Source: Bacillota bacterium
Lineage (GTDB): Bacteria; Bacillota; Bacilli; Bacillales; Cytobacillaceae
Direction: 5' to 3'
Assembly (NCBI GenBank): GCA_030705955.1
Contig: JAUZPL010000005.1
Span: 1-64,000 of the forward strand
Length of the DNA stretch: 64,000 bases
Position 1 is the first letter of the stretch. Every line of letters begins with the position of its first letter. This document shows positions 8,801 through 16,663 of this stretch, piece after piece. The translations under genes were made by a program, and so were the position numbers. Under the pieces are notes generated by a model. It saw only the letters and a program-made list of their open reading frames with translations, was not told the DNA's origin and ran no database searches.

Positions 8801-9473
8801 CTTAAAAGATAGAATATTCCAGGAAGCAGAAGAATTGGTTTACTATATTAAACAACGGGTTTTTCTACGTTTTGGTGATTTCTTCAAGGAAGCATTTAAT
8901 CCATCCTTACTTAAGGATGATGGACAAAATATGAAAAAAACATTGCAAATGGCACTTGATGAATTGCTTGAAGCCTTCGGATATGATTTTGCCCAAGAAA
9001 TGAGAGCAACCACCATTCGTTTAGACCGTTTTTCAAAAAAAGTAATAAGTGAGTACCAGTCATCATTAGTTGCGAGTATTCAGGATATTAATCAAGACCT
9101 TTCTTTTTCAATAGTTGAATTTAAACATCAAAAGGAAATGTACTTTGATTCTGCCTTTAAGAATATGGATAAACGTTTGTTCCAAAAAGCTATGTCAACC
9201 TTTAAAAATCCAAAATCATTTTTTGAGAAAAATGAGAAGAAATTAATGAGTGAAGAGCTATTTCAAGTTTTACATCAAGCTGCTGAAGAATATTTACAAG
9301 GGGAACTAGAGCGTGTAAAAAAACATTATGAGATTGTATACCAACATGAGGTATCCGACCTATTAAATCAAATGATGGGCCAATTGGAAGACCAAATTTT
9401 AAGTCTTTCTTCTGCTTTAAATGGTGAAGTTTCTATTGAGCAACTCGAAGACATACTGGAAAAGCTAAAATAA
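5841..9473 (+). CDS. dynA: Bacterial dynamin DynA, two fused GTPase modules
   Basis: This 1210-residue large GTPase matches the double dynamin YpbR/DynA. Module 1 has P-loop GHFSAGKS (55-62), G3 DTPG (146-149) and G4 NQID (204-207). Module 2 has a second P-loop, GAFSAGKSS (about 640-648), and a second DTPG (about 797). Each is followed by long helical stalk segments. In B. subtilis DynA tethers and fuses membranes and supports recovery from membrane damage by phage, antibiotics or pores. The start has a GGGGAAAAGG site. The length agrees with the family, with no frameshift. Confidence 0.93.
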   Translation: MAQIANHQETIQPLRGRLAAIYEYLINQDDVENAEKTKQLAQKLENSEFMIAFCGHFSAGKSTMINNLIGENLLPSSPIPTSANLVKVRSGEEYAKVFFKNEKPRVYLAPYDYELVKKYCKDGDQINEIEISHLESKLPPNTMIMDTPGIDSADDAHRIATESALHLADLVFYVMDYNHVQSELNFLFTKQLAEAGKKVFLVINQIDKHNEDEITFHQFQKSVTDSFTSWGVVPSAIFYTSMKKEYSGFNQFFDLQEFIWKHLEKKDDIFTYSIYQSLKKISDDHLQYVRKRNEMNVLPFRQILNDLSVNEQMSYIETYERKKDEIQHNEVLIKKADRDFDNETNQIMKNAYLMPFQTRSLAEAYIEARQPGFKVGFMFGGKKTEIERKERLHRFFEDLIDKIKSQLEWHLREYFLQLLKEYKLNDPQLIGVVQFFTIPFSVEIVVETVKTGARLSGDYVLNYTDDIANEIKRTTRKHSYEFKEFFLNSLKEKISQGNERILQEINNTQKYVNAINELNRNETEIEQEKKALETLLNEDISISKDAFHQLFQNDEEFEVIQGGVFAKESLIKNEVDPSIQQLVSIKSGAEMNSDRLKETAKRLKEASKLVHALPGFKKLAQELDEKATRLENKGFTVALFGAFSAGKSSFANALIGEKILPVSPNPTTAAINKIKPVDQSHPHGMVLVKCKEAYDLLEGINRSLKPFDLSAIDFEDALNKIEFIKLQEGVMEKTHYSFLQAFKNGFKNAQNDLGKIVTTTINQFKDYVANEEKSCFVEWIELYYDCELTRKGITLVDTPGADSINARHTGVAFDYIKNSDAILFVTYYNHAFSKADREFIIQLGRVKDSFDLDKMFFIINAVDLAENEEEKGIVAEYVRDQLTKYGVRNPNLFPLSSMLALQEKVNGERNHSGMNSFEESFYPFITNDLTEIVNASAETELTRMKELMKKLIQSTNEDQSLKDEKRKNLYNQKNKIEEMLRRQSSNSLKDRIFQEAEELVYYIKQRVFLRFGDFFKEAFNPSLLKDDGQNMKKTLQMALDELLEAFGYDFAQEMRATTIRLDRFSKKVISEYQSSLVASIQDINQDLSFSIVEFKHQKEMYFDSAFKNMDKRLFQKAMSTFKNPKSFFEKNEKKLMSEELFQVLHQAAEEYLQGELERVKKHYEIVYQHEVSDLLNQMMGQLEDQILSLSSALNGEVSIEQLEDILEKLK

Positions 9474-9488
9474 AAAGGAGGACGGTGA

Positions 9489-10229
9489 ATGAGAGATTGG
9501 TTGTTGAAATTAGAAACGGAATATGATGTAGATATTTTGTTTGCCTGTGAAGCAGGGAGCAGAGCATGGGGGAATGAAACCAGTCAATCAGATTATGATA
9601 TCCGTTTTATCTTCCGCTATAAAGATGCAAAAAAATATCTTTCATTAAGAAAATGGCCGGAAACTCTTGATTTTCAAATACCATTTGATAGTACCGGATT
9701 TGATATATATAAAACATTTCATCTTATGTTAAAATCAAATCCAACTATTTTTGAGATTGCATTTTCACCTACAATCTACATTGAAAAAGTGGATTTTTCA
9801 ACAAGTTTACAAGAACTTATTCAAAATGGCTACTCCTTATATTCATTAATCAAGCATTATGGTTCCTTAAAAAAACGTAATTTAATGGAACTATCCAAAG
9901 GGGATTTTGATTTTAAAAAGCAAAAGAAGCTCATCCAAGCACTTCGAGCCGATTTAATTTGTGAAGGGATGATAGAAGTAAACAAGGTTCAATCTCCTTT
10001 TTTATATTTAGAGAATGCCAAAAGGGTTAGTCCTGCAAAATATCAAGCATATCAAAATATAACGAATGCCAAAAGGAACAACATTCTAATTTCAACCACT
10101 GAGTACAATGATTTAATTAACCTTCTAGAGATATCAAAAGGTGAAAGCCTTGCAGAAAAGCAGGAAAGAAATGACCAATTACAAATTAAACTTGATAAAT
10201 GGCTCTGGGAGATAGTAGGTTTACAATAA
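9489..10229 (+). CDS. RlaP/YcgL-family nucleotidyltransferase-domain protein
   Basis: This 246-residue protein has a Pol-beta-type nucleotidyltransferase N terminus: GSRAWG (23-28) followed by SDYDIRF (34-40) gives the helix-turn motif and the two metal-binding Asp residues (D35, D37). The rest matches my memory of the YcgL/RlaP family, proposed to act on RNA ends or nucleotides. It begins 15 bases after dynA behind AAAGGAGGACGGTG, so it is probably co-transcribed with dynA. The substrate is unknown. Confidence 0.78.
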   Translation: MRDWLLKLETEYDVDILFACEAGSRAWGNETSQSDYDIRFIFRYKDAKKYLSLRKWPETLDFQIPFDSTGFDIYKTFHLMLKSNPTIFEIAFSPTIYIEKVDFSTSLQELIQNGYSLYSLIKHYGSLKKRNLMELSKGDFDFKKQKKLIQALRADLICEGMIEVNKVQSPFLYLENAKRVSPAKYQAYQNITNAKRNNILISTTEYNDLINLLEISKGESLAEKQERNDQLQIKLDKWLWEIVGLQ

Positions 10230-10243
10230 AGGGGGTTCGCAAA

Positions 10244-11071
10244 ATGGAATTTGTAAAAGAACAGGAATGGCTTTTGGAAAATTTGCAGAACACGGAAATT
10301 CGTATTGTCGATTGCCGATTTTCATTGGCTAACCCAAATATGGGGAAGGAAAGCTATTTGAATGGCCATATTCCAGGAGCCGTTTTTTTTGATCTTGAGA
10401 AAGATCTTTCAAAACCAGTCGAGAAACATGGTGGACGGCATCCGCTTCCGGATTTACAAGTATTTATTCAAAAATTGGAAGATGCAGGAATAAATGAAAA
10501 GGTTAAAGTTATAGTCTATGATGGCGGTGAAGGATCCTTTGCCTCTAGGTTTTGGTGGATGCTAAAATATCTTGGACATGAGAACGTTTTTGTTCTTAAC
10601 GGTGGATTTTCAGACTGGAATAAAAAGAGTTATCCCACCTCACTTGAAATTCCTAGTTATGAAAAGAATATTTTTGATGTAAATGTTCAGCATGAAATAG
10701 TAGCTTCAATCGATGAAGTTAAAAAAGTGGTTCAAAATACACCCGACAAGGAGATATTAATTGACTCAAGGGAAGAACGCCGTTATTTAGGACTTGAAGA
10801 GCCTATTGATAAAAAAGCTGGACATATTCCAGGTGCCATCAATAAACCTTGGATTCAAGGGCTGAATCAAGGCCACTTTAAATCAGAGGCAGAACAAATG
10901 AAACGGTTTTCGGATATTGACCCAGAAAAAACAGTGATTGTATATTGTGGTTCCGGAGTGACAGCAGCTCCTAATTACTTAGCCTTAAAAGAAGCCGGAT
11001 ATAAGCATGTAAAGCTTTATGTTGGAAGCTTCAGTGATTGGATTTCTTATGAAGAAAATGAAATTGGCTAA
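10244..11071 (+). CDS. Two-domain rhodanese (sulfurtransferase)
   Basis: This 275-residue protein has tandem rhodanese domains. The C-terminal one holds the active cysteine in YCGSGVTA (about residue 235). The CGSGVTA loop is the 3-mercaptopyruvate sulfurtransferase type rather than the CRxGxR thiosulfate type. The N-terminal domain (residues 1-140) lacks a catalytic Cys at the matching loop (VYDGGEGSFASR). The start at 10244 is set by AAAGGGGG 8 bases upstream. It moves sulfane sulfur to thiol or cyanide acceptors in the cytoplasm. It lies 14 bases after the nucleotidyltransferase gene and is probably in the same operon. Confidence 0.88.
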   Translation: MEFVKEQEWLLENLQNTEIRIVDCRFSLANPNMGKESYLNGHIPGAVFFDLEKDLSKPVEKHGGRHPLPDLQVFIQKLEDAGINEKVKVIVYDGGEGSFASRFWWMLKYLGHENVFVLNGGFSDWNKKSYPTSLEIPSYEKNIFDVNVQHEIVASIDEVKKVVQNTPDKEILIDSREERRYLGLEEPIDKKAGHIPGAINKPWIQGLNQGHFKSEAEQMKRFSDIDPEKTVIVYCGSGVTAAPNYLALKEAGYKHVKLYVGSFSDWISYEENEIG

Positions 11072-11145
11072 TTTTATACGTCCTCTTAATGCAATTTCTT
11101 ATGATATAATTGGAAAAGCGTTTCTAGAAAAAGGAGGACAAAAAG

Positions 11146-12039
11146 ATGCAAGAACAAAAACCTTCTTTCTTGCTTGTTGATGGTATGGCTCTATTATTCC
11201 GTGCTTTTTATGCAACGGCTGTAACTGGACAGTTCATGATTAATTCAAAAGGGATTCCAACTAATGGCATTCACGGATTTATGAAGCACTTAATGACTGC
11301 TGTATCAACATTTAAACCGTCCCATTTGGCTGTGTGCTGGGATATGGGAAGTAAAACATTTCGATCTGAACTCTTTGAAGGTTATAAAGCAAATCGGTCT
11401 GAACCACCAGTTGAACTTATCCCACAGTTTGATCTAGTTAAAGAGGTAGTAGCTTCTTTTGACATTCCAAATATTGGGTTAGTAGGCTTTGAAGCAGATG
11501 ACTGTATCGGTACCATTGCCAATCAATTAAAATCTAAGGTAAAAGTTTCAATATTAACTGGTGATCAAGATATTTTACAGCTTTTGGATGAAGATGTTTC
11601 AGTTATCTTGCTAAAAAAGGGTTTCGGAAATTATCAAGTCCATACGCCAGAGACCTTTTTTGAGGAAAAAGGAATAAATCCACGACAAATGATTGATTTA
11701 AAAGCACTAATGGGTGATGCAAGTGATAATTATCCTGGTGTAAAGGGAATCGGAGAAAAAACGGCCCTTAAACTTTTACAAGAATATCATTATGTAGAGG
11801 AAATTATGAGCAATATAGATAAACTGTCAAAGTCTAATAAATCAAAAATTGAACAAAACTTAGACATGCTGAAATTATCTAGAATTCTTGCTGAAATTAA
11901 ATGTGATGTTCCGGTAACTTGTTCTCTTGAACATGCAAGACTTCAATTTGATAGGGAAAAAGTAACAGAAAAAATGGTGGAACTAGAATTGCGCGGCTTG
12001 CATCGTTTATTTCCAGATTATGAGGGTATTGTTTCTTAA
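11146..12039 (+). CDS. ypcP: 5'-3' exonuclease (YpcP-like)
   Basis: This 297-residue FEN/Pol-I-exonuclease-domain protein stands alone, without a polymerase. The metal-binding acidic clusters are visible: VDGMALLFRAF near the N terminus, GFEADDCIGT near 115, TGDQDILQLL near 137, and the H3TH segment with GDASDNYPGVKGIGEKTA near 190. It would trim 5' flaps and RNA primers. In B. subtilis YpcP shares this task with Pol I and overlaps with RNase H function; note the RNase H-like genes at 14-15 kb. Ribosome site AAAGGAGGA. Confidence 0.93.
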   Translation: MQEQKPSFLLVDGMALLFRAFYATAVTGQFMINSKGIPTNGIHGFMKHLMTAVSTFKPSHLAVCWDMGSKTFRSELFEGYKANRSEPPVELIPQFDLVKEVVASFDIPNIGLVGFEADDCIGTIANQLKSKVKVSILTGDQDILQLLDEDVSVILLKKGFGNYQVHTPETFFEEKGINPRQMIDLKALMGDASDNYPGVKGIGEKTALKLLQEYHYVEEIMSNIDKLSKSNKSKIEQNLDMLKLSRILAEIKCDVPVTCSLEHARLQFDREKVTEKMVELELRGLHRLFPDYEGIVS

Positions 12040-12041
12040 CT

Positions 12042-12076
12042 AAAAAGTGGCTATCCAACTTGGAGGCCACTTTTTT
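12042..12076. terminator. Bidirectional terminator between ypcP and sspL
   Basis: Arms AAAAAGTGGC and GCCACTTTTTT form a hairpin with T-runs on both strands. It serves the convergent ypcP and sspL genes. Confidence 0.85.
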
Positions 12077-12079
12077 GTG

Positions 12080-12217
12080 TTACTTCTTATTACTTTTCTT
12101 CGCAGCATTTTCTAATTTGCTTTTTGGATCATCGGAAAATTCTGCATCCTGTCCATATCCTTGTGGATTAACACCGGGAGCTTTTACACCACGGTTTGTA
12201 TGACTTTTTTTGCTCAA
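12080..12217 (-). CDS. sspL: Small acid-soluble spore protein L-like (SspL)
   Basis: This 45-residue, lysine-rich protein starts with TTG, with GGGAGGTG 7 bases upstream. The pattern matches SspL of B. subtilis: a G-V-x-P-Q-G segment (GVNPQG, residues 15-20) in the middle and a DDPKSKLENAAKKSNKK tail. It is also the expected neighbour of ypcP. Minor Ssp proteins are made in the forespore; a sigma-G promoter could not be fixed confidently by eye. The gene marks the organism as a spore former. Confidence 0.82.
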   Translation of the reverse strand: MSKKSHTNRGVKAPGVNPQGYGQDAEFSDDPKSKLENAAKKSNKK

Positions 12218-12302
12218 TGACACTCACCTCCCGTTTTTTAGTATTGCCATAGGGAATAATAAAACACATCTTTCTTCACAATAGTAAAGAGGTGAAAAGC
12301 GG

Positions 12303-12794
12303 ATGAATAAAGGAGTTTATATTGCATTAATGAGCATTGGCTTAGCACAAGGGCTGAAGATCCCAATCCATTATTATAAAAAAAGGGAATGGCATCCTGA
12401 GGTTTTTTTTGAAACAGGAGGAATGCCAAGCTCCCATTCGGCAGGGGTAGCGTCCCTTACCACCTATATTGCGCTTAAACAAGGTTTACCAGCTTTTGAT
12501 TTTGCACTTTCCCTTGTTTACGGGTTAATTGTTATGTATGATGCCCAAGGAATTCGCCGCCAGACAGGTGAGCTTACTTTAAAAGTAAATTCTCTTGATG
12601 AATTAGTTAGAAAAATTGATAAGGATGAAGCAGTAGAGTATAAATCGAAAACTCCAAAAAAGCTAAAAGAAGTTCTGGGTCATCGGCCGAGTGAAGTAGT
12701 AGGGGGAGCAATATTAGGAGTAGCAACAGGGATCATTGGTCATTTAGTTACAAAAAAAGATAGAAAGAAGTCGATATTTAAGATAAAATTTTAA
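12303..12794 (+). CDS. Divergent PAP2-family (DUF212/YuiD-like) membrane protein
   Basis: This 163-residue protein shows the family's acid-phosphatase-like core: GGMPSSHSAG (residues 40-49), MYDAQGIRRQTGE (79-91) and a late LGHRPSEV (122-129). Three to four hydrophobic segments suggest a membrane phosphatase or lipid enzyme. The usual PAP2 residues are only partly conserved, hence 'divergent'. GAGGTGAAAAGCGG provides the ribosome site. The substrate is unknown. Confidence 0.88.
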   Translation: MNKGVYIALMSIGLAQGLKIPIHYYKKREWHPEVFFETGGMPSSHSAGVASLTTYIALKQGLPAFDFALSLVYGLIVMYDAQGIRRQTGELTLKVNSLDELVRKIDKDEAVEYKSKTPKKLKEVLGHRPSEVVGGAILGVATGIIGHLVTKKDRKKSIFKIKF

Positions 12795-12834
12795 CAGGAC
12801 TTGTTTTAATTTTTGGGGGAGGAATGGGATTTAC

Positions 12835-13104
12835 GTGCAAACATTGGAGGAATATTTGCAATCTTTAAAAGGTAAGGGGTTTCAATTACAAGAAGATGCT
12901 ATTGGTTTTATTTACTTTGGAAAGCATTATACAAATGCATCGGACGAAATAACAAATGCCGCGATTGAATTGACATTAAAGGCTCAGAAAAGCTTTGATG
13001 GCAGTTTTTATATTTCACTTTTAGAAGCATTAGTATTAAATAAAATAGAAAATAGAAAAGATGCGATTCAGTTTGCAAAGGAAAAGGAAATCCTAGCAAT
13101 TTAA
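12835..13104 (+). CDS. Small conserved protein (DUF6123-like)
   Basis: This 89-residue soluble protein starts with GTG 12 bases after GGGGGAGG. It contains GFIYFGKHYTNA (residues 24-35) and FDGSFYISLLEAL (54-66), then an Asn-Arg-Lys segment. I recall a Bacillaceae domain of unknown function (DUF6123) with these words, but I could not check it. There are no membrane segments and no catalytic motif. It follows the PAP2-like gene by 40 bases and may share its transcript. Confidence 0.6.
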   Translation: MQTLEEYLQSLKGKGFQLQEDAIGFIYFGKHYTNASDEITNAAIELTLKAQKSFDGSFYISLLEALVLNKIENRKDAIQFAKEKEILAI

Positions 13105-13109
13105 GATAA

Positions 13110-13195
13110 AGAAAACTAGGCTAGCACTAAGCCTTTGCGCAGGCGATTGCCTAGTTGCACTTATTCGTTCAGAATTTATGGTTATAAATTCTGAT
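13110..13195. repeat. Palindromic intergenic element, second copy type
   Basis: Arms ACTAGGC (near 13114-13120) and GCCTAGT (near 13149) enclose AAGCC-TTTGCGC-AGGCG and the self-palindrome AGGC-GATT-GCCT. It is followed by a perfect 10-base hairpin CAGAATTTAT/ATAAATTCTG (13170-13193, loop GGTT). The GGCGAxxGCC theme is shared with the element at 3711-3767, which suggests one dispersed family of palindromes. Confidence 0.45.
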
Positions 13196-13202
13196 TAGCT
13201 AA

Positions 13203-13239
13203 GAAAAAACTCCCTTCAATTTAAAGGGAGTTATTTTTT
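13203..13239. terminator. Bidirectional terminator
   Basis: Stem AACTCCCTT/AAGGGAGTT has T-runs on both strands. The stop codon of the leftward transporter gene (13221-13223) lies in the loop. Confidence 0.8.
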
Positions 13240-14141
13240 ATTTCACCTTTTTCAAATAATGATAATTTTTCTGTAGGCAGCTCGGCAAAAATCATTCCTA
13301 AAAAAATAAGCAAGCAGCCAAATAAAGCACTATACGTCAGACGATCATGAGCCCAAAAATAACCGGTTATGGCAGCAAATACAGGCTCCATGGCAAATAT
13401 TAATGCCACTCTAGTTGTCGTTGTATATTTTTGGAAATTAGTTTGTACTAAAAATGCCAATGCTGTTGCAAAAATTGAAGTGACCAAAATAGCCATGAAT
13501 ACATCTTTTGAAAAAAGAATGGATGGATTTATCATTGTTTTCCAGTCCTCAAATAGGAAGGAAGAAATGATAGAGAGGATGGAAACTGTAGATATTTGGA
13601 TAATAGTTAATAATAGTGTCGGATATTTATCGCTATATTTTCCTGTAACAATGATTTGCATTGCAAAAGCGATCGCACAAATAAAGACAAAGGCATCTCC
13701 AATATTTAAAGCTGTGAGGTCAGTAGTTGTTAGTAAAAATAATCCAATTGTGGCAATTAGCACCCCTAAAATAGCATTTTTACTTAATGTTTGTTTAAAT
13801 AAGATCATGGAAAACAAAGGGACCAGTACAACGCTTAACCCAGTGATAAATCCAGCTTTTGAAGAGGTTGTATATAAAAGTCCAATTGTTTGTGTTGCAT
13901 ATCCAAGAAAAAGCCAAAACCCGAGAATAACACCTGATTGAATCAATTTTTTATCTACTTTTTTTAACTGCTTTCTTTCAAAAAAAACAAGCCATAATAT
14001 AAGTAAGATAGCAGCAGAAAAGAATCGTATTCCATTAAAAGAAAATGGTTGAAGAGAGCCAATCGCATTTTGTACCAAAACAAAGGTGGTTCCCCAAACA
14101 AGTGTAACAAGTAATAAACTTATATCAGCGAATTTTTTCAT
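13221..14141 (-). CDS. EamA/DMT-family drug/metabolite exporter
   Basis: This 306-residue inner-membrane protein has about ten hydrophobic helices in two EamA repeats. The first opens with LVTLVWGTTFVLVQ, the usual repeat-1 signature, and the second half contains AEPVFAA-type residues (FAMEPVFAAITGYFW). The ATG at 14141 is preferred over upstream in-frame codons because it has GGAGG 12 bases before it and almost abuts the stop of the RNase H gene (TAACATG). It probably exports small metabolites or amino acids; the substrate cannot be told. Confidence 0.88.
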   Translation of the reverse strand: MKKFADISLLLVTLVWGTTFVLVQNAIGSLQPFSFNGIRFFSAAILLILWLVFFERKQLKKVDKKLIQSGVILGFWLFLGYATQTIGLLYTTSSKAGFITGLSVVLVPLFSMILFKQTLSKNAILGVLIATIGLFLLTTTDLTALNIGDAFVFICAIAFAMQIIVTGKYSDKYPTLLLTIIQISTVSILSIISSFLFEDWKTMINPSILFSKDVFMAILVTSIFATALAFLVQTNFQKYTTTTRVALIFAMEPVFAAITGYFWAHDRLTYSALFGCLLIFLGMIFAELPTEKLSLFEKGEIKNNSL

Positions 14142-14142
14142 G

Positions 14143-14547
14143 TTAGTTTTTTTCCTCCGGATGGTTTTCTCGAATGGCAAGACGAGCAAGCTCATCCGCA
14201 CTTTTGTTTTCACCGCTAGGAATCCACTTCATGAAAAATAAATCTACCTGTTTTGTAAGTGTTAATGCTTTTTCAAGCAATGGAGCAAACTGTTTATTTT
14301 TTGCGAATTCCTTTTCAACTGCTCGATTAACTAACTCGGAATCAGTTCGAAAGGAAACAACTCGATATCCTTTTTCTAAGCATATTTCAAGTGCTTTAAT
14401 CAAGGCATGAAATTCGGCATCATGATTTGACATAATTCCAAGCGGAATTGAATATTTTTCACAAGAGCCGTGGCCTTTAATAAAAATGCCCGCACCACTT
14501 GGTCCAGGGTTACCTGCGCTAGCCCCATCTATGTAGACTTCAATCAA
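14143..14547 (-). CDS. ypeP: RNase HI-family protein (YpeP-like)
   Basis: This 134-residue RNase H fold carries all acidic residues of the active site: YIDGASAGNPGPSG (first Asp, near residue 6), HDAEFHAL (Glu), RTDSELV (Asp) and SADELARLA (last Asp). It would cleave RNA in RNA:DNA hybrids. The TTG at 14547 is chosen because GGAGGAG sits 6 bases upstream; an earlier TTG at 14562 overlaps that site. It resembles B. subtilis YpeP in sequence and neighbourhood. The transporter gene follows immediately. Confidence 0.86.
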   Translation of the reverse strand: MIEVYIDGASAGNPGPSGAGIFIKGHGSCEKYSIPLGIMSNHDAEFHALIKALEICLEKGYRVVSFRTDSELVNRAVEKEFAKNKQFAPLLEKALTLTKQVDLFFMKWIPSGENKSADELARLAIRENHPEEKN

Positions 14548-14708
14548 TCGTGTCTCCTCCAAAATAAGTTGTTAATAAAATTTTATCACATTTTAATACA
14601 TTAATGCAGAAAAATACATTTTCATTTTTTTGTGTCCTATCTAAGGGTATGATAAAGGATATAAAGACTGTTTTTTAGAGGAAAATTTGTAAGGGAAGGC
14701 GAAAAATT

Positions 14709-15365
14709 ATGAAATATAAACTGGAATGGGAATATAAAATAAATGGAACTGATAAGGTTTTATTTACTTCAGAGTTTATTTCAGGGGATTTGGCCAGCCA
14801 ATTAGGAGAAGAGCTAGATAAATCCGGAAAAACAAGTTGTCTCACTTTTTATGATGAAATGGGTACTTCTTGGACATTTAAGGAAATGAAGAAGCTTTTA
14901 ACAGAGGTTGAAGAAGATCCACATGAAATTACCCTCTACTTTGACGGAGGATTTCATAAGGAAACAAATCAAGCAGGTCTTGGTGCAGTTATTTTCTTTA
15001 AACAAGGGAAAAAAAAGTATCGAATTCGTGCAAATGAGTTATTCAGTGAAATGGATACAAATAATGAGGCTGAATATGCCGCTTTATTCTATGCCTTAAA
15101 TATCTTAGAGGAAATTGGCGTTCATCATTTGCCATGTGAAATTAAGGGTGATTCACAGGTTGTGCTTAAACAATTAGACGGAGAATGGCCTTGCTATGAG
15201 GAGGCACTTAATAAATGGCTGGATAGGATTGAAGCAAAAATTGAAAAACTGGGAATGAAGCCTAAATACACCCCCATTTCTAGAAATGATAATAAAGAGG
15301 CGGATAAATTGGCTAGCCAAGCATTAGAGGGGAAAGAAATATTTAGTAAAACACAATTACTTTAA
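14709..15365 (+). CDS. RNase H-like protein with N-terminal extension (YpdQ-like)
   Basis: This 218-residue protein has about 75 leading residues that I do not recognise as an RNase H fold. An RNase H domain follows: LYFDGGFHK (Asp near 79), NNEAEYAAL (Glu), KGDSQVV (Asp) and NKEADKLA (last Asp). The four acidic positions are retained, so catalysis is possible. The gene diverges from ypeP, so two RNase H-like genes lie back to back around a 161-base promoter region. The ribosome site is AAGGGAAGG. Confidence 0.82.
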   Translation: MKYKLEWEYKINGTDKVLFTSEFISGDLASQLGEELDKSGKTSCLTFYDEMGTSWTFKEMKKLLTEVEEDPHEITLYFDGGFHKETNQAGLGAVIFFKQGKKKYRIRANELFSEMDTNNEAEYAALFYALNILEEIGVHHLPCEIKGDSQVVLKQLDGEWPCYEEALNKWLDRIEAKIEKLGMKPKYTPISRNDNKEADKLASQALEGKEIFSKTQLL

Positions 15366-15383
15366 GAATTGAGGTACAAATAA

Positions 15384-15584
15384 TTGAAGAATATCAAAAG
15401 GAAGGAACTTATTGAGGATGTTGAATCTTTAATTGCCGAATATTGTAATGGCTGCTTTGTGCATCAAGCTCATAAAGAAGAGTATGGCCGAAGGTTTGCA
15501 CACCGATTCTGTATAACTCAATGTACGGTTGGAGAAATGCTGAAAAAATATGGAGAAAAATTAAGCGGGAATAAAAAAGGCTGA
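15384..15584 (+). CDS. ypeQ: Small zinc-finger protein (YpeQ-like)
   Basis: This 66-residue protein starts with TTG, with GAGG upstream. It has the pattern CNGC...H...H (residues 21-30) then FCITQC (43-48), fitting the zf-C2HCIx2C family of small Bacillus zinc-finger proteins. It lies 18 bases after the RNase H-like gene, as in the B. subtilis ypdQ/ypeQ neighbourhood. Function is unknown; zinc binding is inferred from spacing. Confidence 0.75.
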   Translation: MKNIKRKELIEDVESLIAEYCNGCFVHQAHKEEYGRRFAHRFCITQCTVGEMLKKYGEKLSGNKKG

Positions 15585-15600
15585 CACTGTGTCAGCCTTT
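15576..15600. terminator. Bidirectional terminator between ypeQ and csp
   Basis: Arms AAAGGCTGACA and TGTCAGCCTTT (loop CTG) have A-rich sequence before and T after. They serve the two convergent genes. Confidence 0.85.
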
Positions 15601-15621
15601 GAAATTTATAATTTGAGTCGA

Positions 15622-15822
15622 TTATAGTTTTACTACGTTAGCAGCTTGTGGTCCACGGTTTCCTTCAACGATTTCAAAAGAAACTTCTTGACCTTCTTCT
15701 AAAGATTTAAAGCCATCGCCTTGGATTGAGCTGAAATGAACGAATACATCGTCCCCGCCTTCAACTTCGATGAAACCGAAACCTTTTTCGTTGTTAAACC
15801 ATTTAACTTTACCGTTTTGCAT
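15622..15822 (-). CDS. cspD: Cold-shock protein (CspD/CspB family)
   Basis: This 66-residue single-stranded nucleic-acid chaperone carries both RNA-binding motifs, KGFGFIEV (RNP1) and VFVHFSSI (RNP2). The true start is MQNGKVKWF at 15822, with AGGAGGAAG upstream. A leader of about 90 bases separates the promoter from the start, as is usual for cold-shock mRNAs whose 5' leader controls translation. Position beside ypeQ/ypeP matches B. subtilis cspD. Confidence 0.95.
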   Translation of the reverse strand: MQNGKVKWFNNEKGFGFIEVEGGDDVFVHFSSIQGDGFKSLEEGQEVSFEIVEGNRGPQAANVVKL

Positions 15823-15918
15823 ACTACTTCTTCCTCCTAAGCCTTTCGAGACACCTTCCGTGCCAAAGTTGAGAATTTTATCATGAACAAACAAATGAGT
15901 CATGTTCATGATGATTTA

Positions 15919-15947
15919 AATATACACGAAGGAAAGTGGGCAGTCAA
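15919..15947 (-). promoter_or_regulatory. Strong sigma-A promoter of the cold-shock gene
   Basis: On the minus strand, TTGACT (15942-15947) and TATATT (15919-15924) are separated by exactly 17 bases. Transcription would start near 15912, giving a leader of about 90 bases before the start codon. Confidence 0.8.
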
Positions 15948-16090
15948 GGAATGTAAGCGGTTTTTTTGTTAACTAAAAAATGCAGATTGAATGATTAAAA
16001 AAGGTTGTTAAATCTATAAATTCCCTGTACATAAATTAACAACTATCTCATATTCTTTATTAACAAAACTTGAGTGCAAAGGGTGAGGGC

Positions 16091-16363
16091 ATGTACCGAT
16101 TTTCGATTGATGGTGAGAATTGGATTTTAAGATTCTCACCACAAATCATTTTAGATGATGATAATAAGCAGGCTATTTTACAATCTCTTCTTCATATTGG
16201 AGACGAATTAGCAAACATCACCCATGGAAATGCCTTTATGATGTTAGATCAAAACATAGGAGCAATAATATTTGATGTTGAAAGAATTCCATCTTTTATC
16301 TTAACTGTTTCAAACATCATTCCTAATGAACGATGGTATATACTAGACCCTTGTACAGACTAA
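16091..16363 (+). CDS. Conserved hypothetical protein
   Basis: This 90-residue soluble protein starts MYRFSIDGENW and contains HGNAFMMLDQNIGAIIFD (residues 44-61) before ending RWYILDPCTD. An in-frame TTG lies 21 bases earlier, but AAAGGGTGAGG just before the ATG favours 16091. There are no transmembrane helices and no motif I recognise. A weak hairpin (GGTAAC/GTTACC) follows at 16378-16399. Confidence 0.6.
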   Translation: MYRFSIDGENWILRFSPQIILDDDNKQAILQSLLHIGDELANITHGNAFMMLDQNIGAIIFDVERIPSFILTVSNIIPNERWYILDPCTD

Positions 16364-16457
16364 ACAGTGAGTCTATTGGTAACTAAAACCTTGGTTACCT
16401 TTCTATGTGAATTAGACAGTAAGACGAGTTCAATTTATCTTCCATAAAGCAATTAGC

Positions 16458-16643
16458 TTAATAAATCTCTACCTTAAAGCTATAGTAATCCATATTATTT
16501 TCAAAATGCTCTCCTTTAAATACAAAGTTACGATCTTCAAAATTAATTTCTTTTACCTCACGCCATTCCTCTGTAAATGGCTCCTGGGCATAGATTTTAA
16601 ACTGTTCCTTCTTTTTTACAACTAGGCTCAAATTTTCTTCCAA
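16458..16643 (-). CDS. Small hypothetical protein
   Basis: This 61-residue, charged, soluble protein begins with TTG, with AGGAGGGAA 7 bases upstream, which makes it a credible gene. The sequence alternates hydrophobic and charged residues (FKIYAQEPFTEEWREV), which suggests a small beta-rich fold. A perfect 16-base palindrome lies 21 bases upstream of the start and may be its operator. I do not recognise a family. Confidence 0.55.
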   Translation of the reverse strand: MEENLSLVVKKKEQFKIYAQEPFTEEWREVKEINFEDRNFVFKGEHFENNMDYYSFKVEIY

Positions 16644-16663
16644 CTTCTTTCCCTCCTAATATG

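Noticed and set aside
13110-13165. Second c-di-GMP riboswitch, suggested by GCCTTTGCGC
   Set aside because: The GGGACGCAAAGC and GCAAACC blocks are absent; the region is an inverted repeat.
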